Shown: piece after piece, positions 21,641 through 32,007 of the stretch
Layout: every line of letters begins with the position of its first letter
Numbering within the stretch: position 1 is the first letter of the stretch
Assembly: GCA_963383645.1 (NCBI GenBank)
Contig: OY726569.1
Location: 79,638,211-79,702,210, forward strand
Direction of reading: 5' to 3'
Origin: Muscardinus avellanarius
Taxonomy: Eukaryota > Chordata > Mammalia > Rodentia > Gliridae
DNA length: 64,000 bases
Made by a program: the position numbers and the translations under genes
Notes under the pieces: generated by a model
Database searches by the model: none
What the model saw: only the letters and a program-made list of their open reading frames with translations
What the model was told of the DNA's origin: nothing

Positions 21641-21934
21641 CAGGGACCTTGTGGAGGGTGTCAAAAGAATTGGGCTGAGGGTGGAATCCCCTGGAACTCT
21701 AACACTTAGGAGATGGGCGAAGGAAGAGGAACTCAGCAATAAGCCGGAAGGAACTCCTGGAAAGTACAAAAGATCAGGCAGGCAGGGCATTCACAGAAGC
21801 ACAGGAGCCAGGGCGCCAAGAAGGCCAACTTGTTAAGGGGTCTGTTACAGGCAGGTAGTTACATATGCATTGTATGGAAAGCAATCCCTTCCCGCAGGTT
21901 TGGGGAATACTAAGCAAAAGCCCTTTCTCATCAG

Positions 21935-22052
21935 TCCTGGTGCCCCAGGTGACCTGGCCCAACCCTTTGCTATTGTCCAAGTACGTCAGGGGAAGCCAGC
22001 TGGCAGGAAGGAGCCAGGTGGAGCAGAGAGCAGCCAGTCTTACAGTGAATAG
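21935..22052 (+). CDS. Candidate terminal coding exon, unidentified
   Basis: A strong acceptor context precedes it: branch-like TACTAAG at 21909-21915, pyrimidine tract CCCTTTCTCATCAG. The frame then stays open for about 39 codons (contains LAQPFAIVQVRQGKPAG) to a TAG at 22050-22052. No polyadenylation signal is near, and I do not recognise the peptide. It lies just beyond the antisense L2. It could equally be a chance open frame. Confidence 0.22.
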
Positions 22053-22194
22053 CCGGTGATAAGACCAGATGTGTGGCAATGTCAAATAATCAAGAACTGG
22101 CGTCATCCCCAGGCAGCATGGTGGACTGTCTTCAGTGGGGAGACGAGGCGGGGTGGAGGGTGTCCCAGACACTCGGGAGGGGCAGCGGGAGGGA

Positions 22195-22345
22195 ATGCAC
22201 ATTTATGGAGTGGGCCAGGCACTGTGCTAGGCATCTCAGGACTCCCAATAGCCCTGCCCCTCTCAAAGATAAGGAAACTGCGGTTCAAAGAGGTTGTTGA
22301 CTCATGTGCCCAAGGTGGCAACTGAGTGACCTAGGACTTGACCCC
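22195..22345 (+). mobile_element. MIR
   Basis: GGGCCAGGCACTGTGCTAGG, AAGATAAGGAAACTGCGGTT, AGAGGTTGTTGACTCATGTG, CCAAGGTGGCAACTGAGTG: standard MIR order. Confidence 0.8.
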
Positions 22346-22830
22346 GGAAGGCCAAAGCCTGCGCCGCCTCAAGTGAGCCCTTGGCTGCAGTTAACTGACC
22401 CCGCGTAGCCTGGAGGTCTGCACTCTGTAGCTTGTGGGCCCTCATACAGACCTTCCCATTGAACTTGCATGGGGTGGTAGCTTATGCCCAATCAGCAGCT
22501 GAGAACACACATCTAGGTATTCTCCAGGGGGATTAACTGCTGGCACTTGCTCCAAAACCAACTCCCTGTCTTGTCATTCACACTCCTCCTGGGGTTCTTG
22601 CCAAACGCCATCCGTGCCACTCCTGGTATGGGGAGGAGGTGGCGGGGAACAGCCTGCCATGCAGAGCCTGGCAGATCTACTTTCTTTGCAGAGACCCTAA
22701 GACCTGATGAGCAACCAGTGATTGTGGATGTGGACATGTGTCCACACAGCTTTTGAGGCCCTAAAAGGCCCCTCTGAGTTTGATCACAGGTCAAATAATG
22801 ATAATAGTGAAAGGGTTGGGGTGGCTTTCT
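22346..22830. other. No recognised feature
   Basis: Single-copy-looking; ORFs on both strands without family signature. Confidence 0.4.
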
Positions 22831-22834
22831 GTGT

Positions 22835-22990
22835 GCCAAGCCTGGAGCGGTGTGTCTTATGTGTATTGTTGCATATATTCCAACCCTATGAGCTTGATAT
22901 GATTCTCACAGCCCTTCTGCACACAAAGAAACAGACCCAGAGAAGAGAAAGGTGTATATACCCAGCATGCACCAGGAGTGTCCGAACCAA
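22835..22990 (+). mobile_element. MIR
   Basis: GTGTGCCAAGCCTGGAGC, CCTATGAGCTTGATATGATT, AAGAAACAGACCCAGAGAAG match the MIR pattern. This explains much of the 227-codon open frame at 22722-23405. Confidence 0.65.
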
Positions 22991-23442
22991 AGGCACAGAG
23001 AGACTGTTGTCATGCCCTTCACTTCCTCCTTCATCTCTGCCCAAGACCCCTTCCTTACATTCTCTGAGCCATGAGAAATCTCTGCTCCTCTTTTCTAAGG
23101 CCAAAGGGAAGTCTGGCCAGGGTTGCAAAGTAGGAAAGAAAATGTGGGCCTTAGGTGTTTCCACAGTCCTGTTCAGGAGCTTTTACTCAACGAATCTTTT
23201 TATGGAGAGAAAAAAAACAAATAAAAACCCTCTCTCCAGTTGCAGGTGTTTTATATGGTCAGTGGAGCCAATAAAGAAGGGCTATTGTGTGTGTGGATGT
23301 GTATATGGATGCGTATGTCTGTGTGCTCACACACATATATGGGGTGGGATGGAAATTAGGCAAATCAGCCTCATAGACGCGTTCCCTCTTTCTAGGGTCA
23401 CATGACATATGACTGCAGTGACTGCATTTCTGTTTTGTTTTC
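22991..23442. other. No recognised feature
   Basis: Includes a GT-rich stretch (23285-23330) and an A-run (23207-23226). Confidence 0.4.
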
Positions 23443-23522
23443 CTTTGCTGCTGGAAATTGAACCCAGGGCCTTGCAAGGGATAGGCAAGTGCTCCACCAT
23501 CAAGCCACATCCTCTGCCCCAG
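23443..23522 (-). mobile_element. ID SINE
   Basis: Reversed full ID (GGGCCTTGCAAGGGATAGGC; CAAGCCACATCCTCTGCCCC). Confidence 0.7.
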
Positions 23523-23792
23523 TGACGAAATTTTTGAGCCAGAAGTCAAGACACATGTACTGTCCAGTGCAATGGTCTTTGAGGGGCCACACACCAACGA
23601 TGAATCTGATGTCATCCACGTGGCACACATGCACCCAGAGACTACTGTCTCCAGGAGATGTGCTCTGGTGGCATTTGGAGACATTCTCAAGGTCTCAAAG
23701 ACAGTATTTTTTCAAGAGTTGAGGTCAGGATTTGTAAGCATAGACTTGACAGATGACCATAGTCCATTGGTTAAAAATTGTAGGCAATTTAT

Positions 23793-24004
23793 AAGCCGGG
23801 CGTGGTGGCACATGCTTGTAATCCCCGCACTTGGGAGGCTGAGACAGGAGGATGGCACGGGTTCAAAGGAAGCCTCAGCTACTTAGTGAGGCTCTCAGCA
23901 ACTTAGTGAGACCCTGGTTCCAAATAAAGTATAAAATAGGTCTGAGAGGATAGCCTATAATAGAAAAGCCCCTGGGTTCTACCCCTAGTAGCACCAAAAA
24001 AAAA
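23793..24004 (+). mobile_element. B1-dID SINE, 20-bp TSD
   Basis: Perfect 20-bp TSD (AAAAATTGTAGG... to CAATTTAT) at 23773-23792 and 24005-24024. Among the youngest-looking copies by TSD. Confidence 0.96.
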
Positions 24005-24029
24005 AAAAATTGTAGGCAATTTATTTCTG

Positions 24030-24260
24030 TTTTTATTTTTATTTTTTATTTTTTATTTCACAGTACTGGGGATTGAGCCTAGGAACTTTCTACCTTCAAG
24101 CTACATCCCCAGCCCTATTTTTTATTTCTTTATTTTGAAACAAGGTCTCACTAAGTTGTGGAGGGCCTCACCAAGTAGCTGAGGTTGGCTGTGAACCTGT
24201 GATCCTCCTGTCTCAGCCTCCCAAGTCCTGAGAATTACGAGTGTGTGCCACCACACCAGG
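24030..24260 (-). mobile_element. B1-dID SINE
   Basis: Long T/TTTTA tail then reversed dimer ending GTGCCACCACACCAGG. Confidence 0.88.
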
Positions 24261-24291
24261 TGACTGAAGGCAATTTAAAAAATGTTGTCAG

Positions 24292-24437
24292 CTAGGAGTG
24301 GTGGCATGTACCTGTAACCCCTGTACCCGAGGAGCTGAGACAGGAGGATCGAAAGTTCAAGGCCAGCCTCAGCAATTTAGCTAGGACCTCAACAGCTTAG
24401 TGAGACCCTGTTTAAAAAAAAAGAAAAAAAGAAAAAT
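24292..24437 (+). mobile_element. B1 left half with A-rich end
   Basis: Left half only (GTCAGCTAGGAGTGGTGGC), ending in AAAAAAGAAAAAAAG where the next SINE starts. Probably a dimer interrupted at its linker. Confidence 0.8.
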
Positions 24438-24440
24438 TTA

Positions 24441-24700
24441 GCTGGATGTGGTGGCACATGCTTGTAATCCCAACATTTGGGAGGCTAACACCAGTAATCC
24501 CAGCATTTGGGAGGCTAACACCGGAGGATCGTGGTTTGCGGACAGCCTCAGCTGCTTAGTGAGGCCCTTTGCAACTCAGTGAGACCCAATTTCAAAATAA
24601 AGAATAAAAAATAGGGCAGGGGGTGTAGCTTGTAGGTTGAATGCTCCTGGGTTCCACCTCCAGACCTGCAAAAATAAAAATAAAAATAGAAAAATAGAAA
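24441..24700 (+). mobile_element. B1-dID SINE with 30-bp internal duplication
   Basis: The stretch from GTAATCCCA to GGCTAACACC occurs twice in tandem (24464-24493, 24494-24523, one internal mismatch). Otherwise a complete dimer with AAAAT tail. Confidence 0.9.
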
Positions 24701-24711
24701 AATAAAGAAAA

Positions 24712-24912
24712 AGCTAGGCATGGTGGAGCATGCCTGTAATCTCAGTACTTGGGAGGTTGAGATAAAGATTGTAGGTTCAAGACCAGCCTTATCAGTTTAG
24801 CAAGAGACCCAGCCCAGTGAGACCTGTTTCAAAATAAAACATAAAATGGCCTGGGGGTATAGCTCAGAGGTAGAATGAGCCTGGATTCAATCCAGCATCA
24901 TACACACCCAAA
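24712..24912 (+). mobile_element. B1-dID SINE, old
   Basis: Diverged dimer (GCTAGGCATGGTGGAGCATG; GTATAGCTCAGAGGTAGAAT). Confidence 0.82.
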
Positions 24913-25046
24913 CATGTTGTTGTGGACAATCTGATATTCCCAGAACATTCAAGAGAAATGTAGCCTAGAGCCAGAAGAGAAATCTGGAACAATATCTAGT
25001 TTTAGGGGCTATTATGGAATACATTACATTAATTACTGACTTGGGG

Positions 25047-25227
25047 CGAGGCATGGTGGTGCATGCCTGTGATCCCAGGCTGAGACAGGAGGACCCCAGG
25101 TTTGAGACAAGCCTCAGCAACTTAGCGAAACTCTCAGCAACCTAGTAAGACCCTGTTTTAAAACAAAAAATAAAAGGGGCTAAGGGTGTAGCTCAGAGGT
25201 AGAATGCTCCTGGATGATCAATCCCCA

Positions 25228-25268
<41 letters not shown>
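25047..25268 (+). mobile_element. B1-dID SINE with (CA)n tail
   Basis: Left half deleted between TGTGATCCCA and GGCTGAGACAGG. CA tail 25227-25267. Confidence 0.85.
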
Positions 25269-25270
<2 letters not shown>

Positions 25271-25271
<1 letters not shown>

Positions 25272-25373
25272 CTTAGCTGGGGATGTAGCTCTGTGGTAGA
25301 GCAGTGAATTGCTCAGCACACGAAAAACCCTGGGTTCAATCACTGGTACCACCACAGAGAAAATAAATAAATA
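25271..25373 (+). mobile_element. ID SINE with (AAAT) tail
   Basis: Undeleted ID (GGGGATGTAGCTCTGTGGTA...GGGTTCAATCACTGG). Its A-rich tail is the immediate upstream flank of the L1 at 25374. Confidence 0.8.
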
Positions 25374-26171
25374 GGAGACTTCCGGGAAGATGGCGACCGA
25401 GAAAAGTGGGGCTTAAGAGCCCCGCTAACAACCAATCTCCATTACCACAAAATCAGTGCCTTTCATAGCCAGAAAACACCATCACCAGAGAAACAAAAAA
25501 ATCACCAGGCTCCAGAGAGAAAGCGGACTGAGAACAGAGCTCAGAGCCACAGAGGAGATACACTGGCCTCACGCCCGAGGACGTGGCAGCAGCGCCATAC
25601 TGCCGGCGGCAGCGGAGAATTCACCAGACGGCTATAATAAGCCAAGGTGAGCCGCTGCGGAACAGCCAGGTGGGATCTTTTGGCACGGGGAGCATCTAAA
25701 GCTCCCAGTGGCTGAGCTCAGCACACGCTGCAGGGATTCAGAGTGGAACTCAAAACCAGAGAAGAAAAAATACGCCAGCCTCACAGCTGAGGGCGTGGCA
25801 GCGACGCCATATTGCCACCGGTGGCAGCAGCAGTGAATTCAACGAGTCCAGTACAGCTATATCTGCGTACTCAAGAACAGTGAGTCAAATTGCGGGCCAC
25901 AGAGGAGAAATCCCAGTACTGTACTCCCTGGGACTTGACCCAGTGGGGGAGGGGCGGGAGCAGAGATATTACACCATAGGAGAACTGCAACCTGGCACCC
26001 CCCATAGTTTAAAGCAGCCTCTATCGACTCCCTGGGTCGGAGACTCTGTGATACAACCCAGTAAAGGAGTAGTGGGGTCAGAGATACTACAGACTTGAGA
26101 TCCAGAGCACCTTAAGTGAAGTCATAGTGACCCAAGGAAAGAACCCAGAGAAGGCACAAACTTCTGAAATC
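25374..26171 (+). promoter_or_regulatory. L1 5'UTR (copy 1)
   Basis: Starts GGAGACTTCCGGGAAGATGG and is about 96-97% identical by eye to the second copy at 62757, which fixes the element start. AAGATGGC at 25387-25394 matches a YY1 site in the place where L1 promoters carry one. Two related blocks, each with GGC-GTGGCAGC-CGCCATA-TGCC wording, lie at about 25560-25620 and 25780-25845. As in other L1s, it should act as an internal Pol II promoter (family knowledge). Confidence 0.88.
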
Positions 26172-27089
26172 ATGGGAAAGAGGAATAACACTGGAGCAAT
26201 GAATGCCCACAACCCCACAACATCCGAACCCGATAAAACAGAAAATCAGAGATTTCTAGAAGATCAAATCAGGAAAATAACTGTAGAAATAATACAGGTG
26301 CTTCGAAAAGAATTCAGAGAGAGCCAAAAAGAGATAAAGGATGCAATTAATGAAGTAAAGGCCTCAATTCAAAGCATGAACAACTGATTAGACCACATGG
26401 AGAACAGAATCTCGCTCTTAGAAGATGATCAATCCAAAAATGAACGCATAGTTTCTAATCTAGAAAATAATATCCAACAGCAGGAATCTGACATTGAAGA
26501 AATATGGGCCCATTTTAAGAGAGCTAACCTAAGAATAATTGGAATAGAGGAGGGAAAAGAAAGTGAAACCAAAGGGATCAACAATCTCTTCAAGGAAGTA
26601 ACAGCAGAAAATTTTCCAAACATAGAGCAAGAGGTTGATACACAGGTCCAGGAAACTTATAGAACTCCCTTTAGACAGGACCGGAGAAGAGGATCCCCAT
26701 GCCACATAATTGTCAAAATGACCAATGTGGAAGCCAAGCAGAGAATCTTAAAGGCAACAAAAACAAAGGGCCAAGTGACATTCAGAGGAAAACCAATTAG
26801 AATCACTCCAGACTTCCCAAACCAAGTCATGAGAGCCAGAAGGGCTTGGAGTAACATATTCCAAACTCTGAAAGAAAACAACTTCCAGCCAAAAATTTCC
26901 TACACAGCAAAACTTTCTATCAAATTAGATGGAAAAATAAGAAGCTTCCATGACAAACAGAAACTGAAGGAATTTATGTCTTCAAAACCAGCACTAGAGA
27001 AAATACTCAAAGAGATTAACTACAAAGAAGAAATAGGTAACACACACCAGAACCAGAGAAACAAGATTTTCCATCCAACAGACAACTAA
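26172..27089 (+). pseudogene. L1 ORF1 with one premature stop
   Basis: ATG at 26172 opens a 305-codon ORF1 ending TAA at 27087-27089. Codon 72 (26385-26387) is TGA where the second copy has CGA, so one transition breaks it. Residues about 40-115 are heptad-like and glutamate-rich (coiled coil). About 118-215 hold the RRM-like part (NLRIIGIEEG; FRGKPIRITPDF), and the rest the C-terminal domain (NFQPKISYTAKLS). ORF1p is the RNA-binding trimer of the L1 particle. Everything else is open, so the copy is young. An open frame resumes at the Met codon at 26397. Confidence 0.93.
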
Positions 27090-27099
27090 GATTGGTTAT

Positions 27100-27790
27100 C
27101 TGTGGAGATTCATTATTTATGTTAGTCTTTTACCTATCTCTAAATTGTATTGTTTGCTTTTATTGTTGTTAATTTTTAGGATTTCTAGTTGGAATATTAA
27201 TATACCTTCAGATATAGCATTTGGAAATATTTTATCCCATTCTATCAGTAACTTTTAACTCTGTTTACATTGTCTTTGGATATACAATTTTTTTTTATTT
27301 TTTAGGGAGTTTGTATACTCTTCTGTTGCCTGTGCCATTGAAATCATATCCAAGAAATCACTGCCAATTTCAATGTTGTGAGGTTTTATGACCCAGATTT
27401 TCTTCTAAAAGTTTATAGTCTTAAGATTTATATTTAGGTCTTTTATCTATTTTGAGTTAATATTTGTATATGGGATTAGGTAAGGGTCCAATTTTATTCT
27501 TTTCCGTGTAAGTATTATTTTTCAACAATATTTAGTTAAAAGATTATTATTTCCACCACCAAATGTTCGTGGAAACCTTGTCAAAAATAACTTGACAATA
27601 TAGGGAAGAATTTAGCTCTAGGCTTTTATTTAACTCCAATGGTTTATATATCTGCCTTTAGAACAGTACTACACTGTTTCAATTATTGTAGCTTTATATG
27701 GTTTGAGATCAAAAAATATATATCTTCTAGCTTCTTTCTTTTTCAAGATCGTTTTGGGTATCTAGAGTCCATATTCCATATTAGGATAGA
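27100..27790 (-). mobile_element. Ancient L1 ORF2/3' fragment, antisense
   Basis: TTGCCTGTGCCATTGAAATC, ATATCCAAGAAATCACTGCC, ATTTTGAGTTAATATTTG, GGTAAGGGTCCAATTTTATT and AACCTTGTCAAAAATAACTT match the antisense of the ORF2 end of old mammalian (L1M-type) L1s. It is far more diverged than the ORF1 to its left. Confidence 0.85.
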
Positions 27791-27984
27791 TTTTTTTTCT
27801 GAAAAATAAATATATAAATATATGATAGTTTCACCTAAAAAAATAGAAAAAAAATATTCTCTGGTAAGAAAGAAAGCAAAAAGAAATATTGAAATGTTAT
27901 CTTTAAGTCATCAAAAGCTTGGTATCAGACAAATGAAACTGTTATGTGAAATTATCATTTTTAATTTTGGATAAATTGCTTTAA

Positions 27985-28132
27985 TACTAGATGTCAACCA
28001 CTAAGCCAAGCATGGGAAGGAGGGATGGGGAGAGAATGGGGTGGGGATCGAGTGGGGGCTGACTGAGCGATGTGTGCATGTATGTCTACAAAAGTTTGTA
28101 TCCCACTAAGATGTATGAATACAGTGCACCAA

Positions 28133-28177
<45 letters not shown>

Positions 28178-28183
28178 ATGAAT
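27985..28183 (+). mobile_element. Young L1 3'UTR and (AAAT)n tail
   Basis: GTCAACCACTAAGCCAAGCATG, a G-rich block and AATACAGTGCACCAATAAA match the 3' end of the L1 at 6205-6367. It follows the antisense old L1 with no target duplication seen at its left border. Confidence 0.92.
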
Positions 28184-28503
28184 GCCAAAAATATTACCGC
28201 TTAAAATGCTCATTGAGTAAAGGTTTTCAGGACATTGATTCAATAAACATACATCACTCTATACCTATTAGCTTCCAGATCCTCAGAGTCATGCCCGGAG
28301 AAGATAGATTGGGCTGCAGAGCTGGGGGATGGCAGGTGCTCAGAGAGTGAGGCGGTGTGAGGATCCTGATAAGTGGAACATGTGGAGTCCAGAATGTGAT
28401 TACGTTTGTGGGGGGGGGATTGGCTTTCTATTGCTATGTAACAAATTGCCACAAGTTTCACAGCTTAAATTGCAATTATTCTCTCATTTAAGTGTGTTAC
28501 AGA
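28184..28503. other. No recognised feature
   Basis: Flank of the L1; a G-run at 28413-28421, otherwise nothing named. Confidence 0.4.
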
Positions 28504-28752
28504 GCCAGGCGTGGTGGCCCATGCTTGTAATCCCAGCATTTGGGAAGCTCAGACAGAAGGATCGCTGTTCGGGGCCAGCCTCAGCTACTTATTGAGGCAC
28601 TTTTCAACTCAGTGAGACCCTGTTTGAAAATAAAGAATAAAAAATAAGACTGGGGGTATAGTTTGGAGGTAGAATGCCCCTGGGTTCCATCCCCAGTACC
28701 GCCCCAAATAAGTTAATAAGTAAATAAATAAATAAATAAATAAATAAAATAA
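28504..28752 (+). mobile_element. B1-dID SINE with (AAAT)n tail
   Basis: Complete dimer, linker AATAAAGAATAAAAAATAAG, tail 28713-28752. Confidence 0.9.
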
Positions 28753-28867
28753 ATGTGTCACGAACTCACTAGATCCTCTGTTCAGCCCCATAGTGTGGGG
28801 GGCTGCACTTATCTCTGGAGCTTGGAGTCCTCTTTGAGGCTCATCTAGTTGTTGGCAGAACTTAGTT

Positions 28868-29165
28868 GCTTGTGGTTGGTGTGGTGGTACATATCTGAGA
28901 TCCCAGTACTTGGATGGTTGAGACAGGAGGATTGCAGGTTTGAGGACAGCCTCAAAAATAGTAAGACTTTTGTCAATTTAGTAAGACCCTGTTTCAAAAT
29001 AAAAGAAGAAAGAGGAGAAGGAGAAGAAGAAAGAAGGAGGAGGAAGAAGAGGAAGAGGAGGAGCAGAAGGAGGAGGAGGAGGAGGAGGAGGAGAAAAAGA
29101 AGAAGGAGGCAGGGGTGGGGTGGGTGTAGCCCAGAGGCGTAATGCCCTTGGGTACCAGTAAGTAC
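28868..29165 (+). mobile_element. B1-dID SINE with purine-expanded linker
   Basis: Left half 28868-28998, then about 110 bp of pure A/G (GAA, GGA units, 29001-29108), then the right half GTGTAGCCCAGAGGCGTAAT. The expansion sits where the A-rich linker normally is. Confidence 0.85.
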
Positions 29166-29269
29166 TACATACACACACAAAAAGGATTTAGTTGTCTTCC
29201 TAGCTGTCCATAAGGACCACTCCACTGCTAGCAGCTGCTCTCTGGTTTTGGCTACCCCTTCCACAAACC

Positions 29270-29530
29270 TTCTCCTGATTCTCTTCCTCAAAGCAGGGGG
29301 ATTCTCTGACTTCAGGAAGAGTCTCAGCTTCTCTTTTGATGGGCTTGCCTGATTGGGTTGGATTTACCCTGGATAATCTCTTTTAAGATTAACTCAAAAT
29401 AAACTGATTAGGAGCCTTAATGGCCTCAACAGGATCTCTTTTGCTATAATCAAGGATATGGGGAAGGGATTATAGAAGGCAGCACCACAGCAGGCAGGAA
29501 TATTTAGGGCCACTTCAGAATCCCACCCAC
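29270..29530. mobile_element. Ancient interspersed repeat, family unsure
   Basis: GATAATCTCTTTTAAGATTAACTCAAAATAAACTGATTAGGAGCC-type wording (29371-29417) is familiar from old mammalian L1 or MaLR relics. I cannot settle which. Confidence 0.3.
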
Positions 29531-29773
29531 CAGGGGAGAAGAGGGCGGGAAAGGTGCCAGGGCAGCAGCCTTTCCACTGAAAACTGAAGAATGAATGTAA
29601 CTTCCCTAGGCCAAGGGAGGAAGTGGGGTGAGGGGAAGGGAAGGAGAAGGCTGTGGAGGAGGGTTGTTTGTGAACACAGGGCATGAAGAAACCTGTTGAG
29701 CAGCGATGGAGTTGTCCGAGCAGCAGGCCAGGGTGGGGGTCTCATGGGGCCATAAATTGAAAGGTGAGAAGGT

Positions 29774-29963
29774 GCCGGGTGCGGTGCTGCATGCCTGTAA
29801 TCCCGGTACTTGGGAGGCCTAGCCAGGAGAATCATAGGTTTGAAGCCAGCTTCAGCAACTTAGCAAGACCTTGTTTAAGAATTAAAAATAAAATAGGGTG
29901 GGGAGTGTAGTTCAGAGGTAGAATACCCCTGGGTTCAATCCCCAGGAACACAAATACATACAT

Positions 29964-30005
<42 letters not shown>
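29774..30005 (+). mobile_element. B1-dID SINE with (CA)n tail
   Basis: Old-looking dimer; tail 29964-30005 of CA. Confidence 0.85.
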
Positions 30006-30009
<4 letters not shown>

Positions 30010-30011
<2 letters not shown>

Positions 30012-30340
30012 ACACATGCAAAAAGGTACAGCAAAGGTAAAAATAATAAATACTAAGTCTTAAATACCATCTCCTTTCAATAAGCTCTTGATCTCAACTC
30101 TTGGCGATTGGGCAGGATGGGCTAAAAACAGAAACTGTCAAACAACAGAAATTGTGTGTCTTCACCTGCCCGTGCTCTTTCTTAGAAAAGTCCTCTCCTC
30201 GTGTCTCTCTGCCGGGCTCCTGACCTCACCCACCAAGGCCTCGCAGCTGTGCTGGTGGAGAGAGATGAGCACCCAGGCACTCCCTAGACCCTCGTGTCTG
30301 GACTTTGAAAGGGGAACTGAGCTTGCTTACTGAATCAGCA

Positions 30341-30383
<43 letters not shown>

Positions 30384-30625
30384 AAACCACAGGCAGATTT
30401 GACAGGACTAGAAGAAGCCAGCGATGCTTGTCAATCTACACAAAAGTAAAGAGCTAAGAGGGGAGATGGGGGAGAGAGAACTAACCAATAGTGTCTCAAA
30501 GTTTTATGGGGCTCAGAGCAGCTCTGAGGCTTGGAGAACAAAGAAGAGCGGTTGAGGAGCGTGGCTCTCCTTACTGATCAGATCGTTTTTACTATTCTCA
30601 GTCACTGAACTTAACAATTGTTTTA
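30010..30625. other. No recognised feature apart from (TG)n
   Basis: Contains a TG repeat at 30342-30380. No gene or named transposon recognised. Confidence 0.45.
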
Positions 30626-30828
30626 GCCGGGTGTGGTGGCGCACGCTTGTAATCCCAGCATTTGGGAGGCTGAGACAGGAGGATCGTGGTTCATGGACAG
30701 CTTCAGCTACTTAGTGAGGCTCTTTGCAACTCAGTGAGACCCTGTTTCAAAATAAAGAATAAAAAATAGGGCTGAGGGTGTCGATCAGAGGTAGAATGCC
30801 TCTGGGTTCCATCTCCAGGACCACAAAA
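30626..30828 (+). mobile_element. B1-dID SINE
   Basis: Complete young-looking dimer. Flanks CAATTGTTTTA / GAATTATTTTA may be a degraded TSD. Confidence 0.9.
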
Positions 30829-31053
30829 AAAGAATTATTTTAATAATTATTTGATATTGTTATTTGTGTGTATGTGAATGTGTGTTTTTGTTTGGAAGAT
30901 GATGTTGTATAGATTCTGGACTCCATGGAGATGTGACGAGGATTGGATTTTTTTTATATTACCTTAAAGGAGCTAATAAATCACTAATATTGCCACGTAA
31001 AACAATTCCGTATATTACCACTCTCTGAAGTACGCATATATTTAAAAGAAAAC

Positions 31054-31320
31054 TCCAGCTGGGCATGGAGGCACAAGCCTGTGATCCCAGTGCTTGGGAG
31101 ACTGAGAGGGAAGGATTGCAGGTTTGAGGTCAGCAATTTAGCAAAACTCTCAGCAACTTAGCAAGATCCTGTTTCAAAATAAAAAAGAAGAAGGGCTCCA
31201 GGTTTAGCTTAGAGGTAGAATGTCCTGGGTTCAATTTCCAATACCCAAACCAAAAAGAAAGAAAGAAAGAGAGAAAGAAAGGAAGGAAGGAAGGAAGGAA
31301 GGGAGGAAGGAAGGAAGGAA

Positions 31321-31362
<42 letters not shown>

Positions 31363-31371
31363 AAAAATAAC
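31054..31371 (+). mobile_element. B1-dID SINE with long (GAAA)/(GGAA) tail
   Basis: Diverged dimer. Tail 31252-31366 alternates GAAA, GGAA and GAAA blocks, all purine. Confidence 0.88.
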
Positions 31372-31510
31372 AATAAAAGCAAAAACCCTCCCAAGGACAG
31401 AAAGCCCCTCATATGAATACATAATAGGATTTTGGAGGTCATGGTATAGGGTGGTGATGTGCACTTAGTATGTAAAGCCCTGGGTTCACTCCTGGCAGTG
31501 AACAAAACCA

Positions 31511-32005
31511 AAGCAGGACAAAGCCTCCCTCATTCTGCCGGCTCCATGTTTTTCTGGTCTCTGGTTCAGGAAGTCAGCTATGTTCCCTCCCCTGGAATTT
31601 ATATCTGATACCCAGTGATCAAGATAACAAACCTTTAAGTACACACTTATGTAGGGGGGGGAATTCTCCTGCCCTGACTTCTCTTCAAGCAGAAAACAGA
31701 TGACTTGGCTGCCTCAGCTGGACAGTGTTTCTGCCGGGCTCACCTGTGAGCTTGGCTCATGACCTCCCCCCAAAGTCCCAAGGTCAAGGCCCGAAGCCTA
31801 CGGACAGTCAGACAATCAGCCACGTTCACCCAGCCTTGTCTCCCCTTGACTTCTTGGCACGGCCTTTAACCTCCAGACTGCATGTGTTTGGGCTGAAACA
31901 GACACAGTAGCATTTTGGTTTTGTTTGGCAGAATGAGGTTTTAAAGGGGCCAATCTTGACCCCACACTGTTCTGAGATGCTGTGGAAGATGGTGAGAAAG
32001 AACCG
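31511..32005. other. No recognised feature
   Basis: Single-copy-looking; G-run at 31653-31660. Confidence 0.4.
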
Positions 32006-32007
32006 TG

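Larger units (their letters stand above)
19225..21830 (-). mobile_element. Long antisense L2, interrupted
   Basis: Starts with the antisense L2 end (GAATTGAGCACCTAGTGTGTGC...GTGTGCTAAGCTCCAGGGAT) and follows L2 order: GGAGGGAGCAGCGTGTGCAC near 19490; GAGGTTTCTGGCTTTGCATG near 20900; CCATTTTGAGCATGC near 20975; CTGGAACTCTAACACTTAGG near 21690. Two B1-dID SINEs, a TG repeat and an inverted ~110-bp copy of part of it lie inside. The L2 identity of the part from 21109 to 21345 is less sure. Confidence 0.65.

Noticed and set aside
22722..23405. 227-codon plus-strand ORF
   Set aside because: It runs through a MIR and a GT repeat, and the start lies in non-conserved sequence; the length is explained by chance.
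27100..27790. Twin-priming inversion of the young L1
   Set aside because: The antisense part is far more diverged than the ORF1 and 3'UTR beside it, so it cannot be the same element inverted on insertion.
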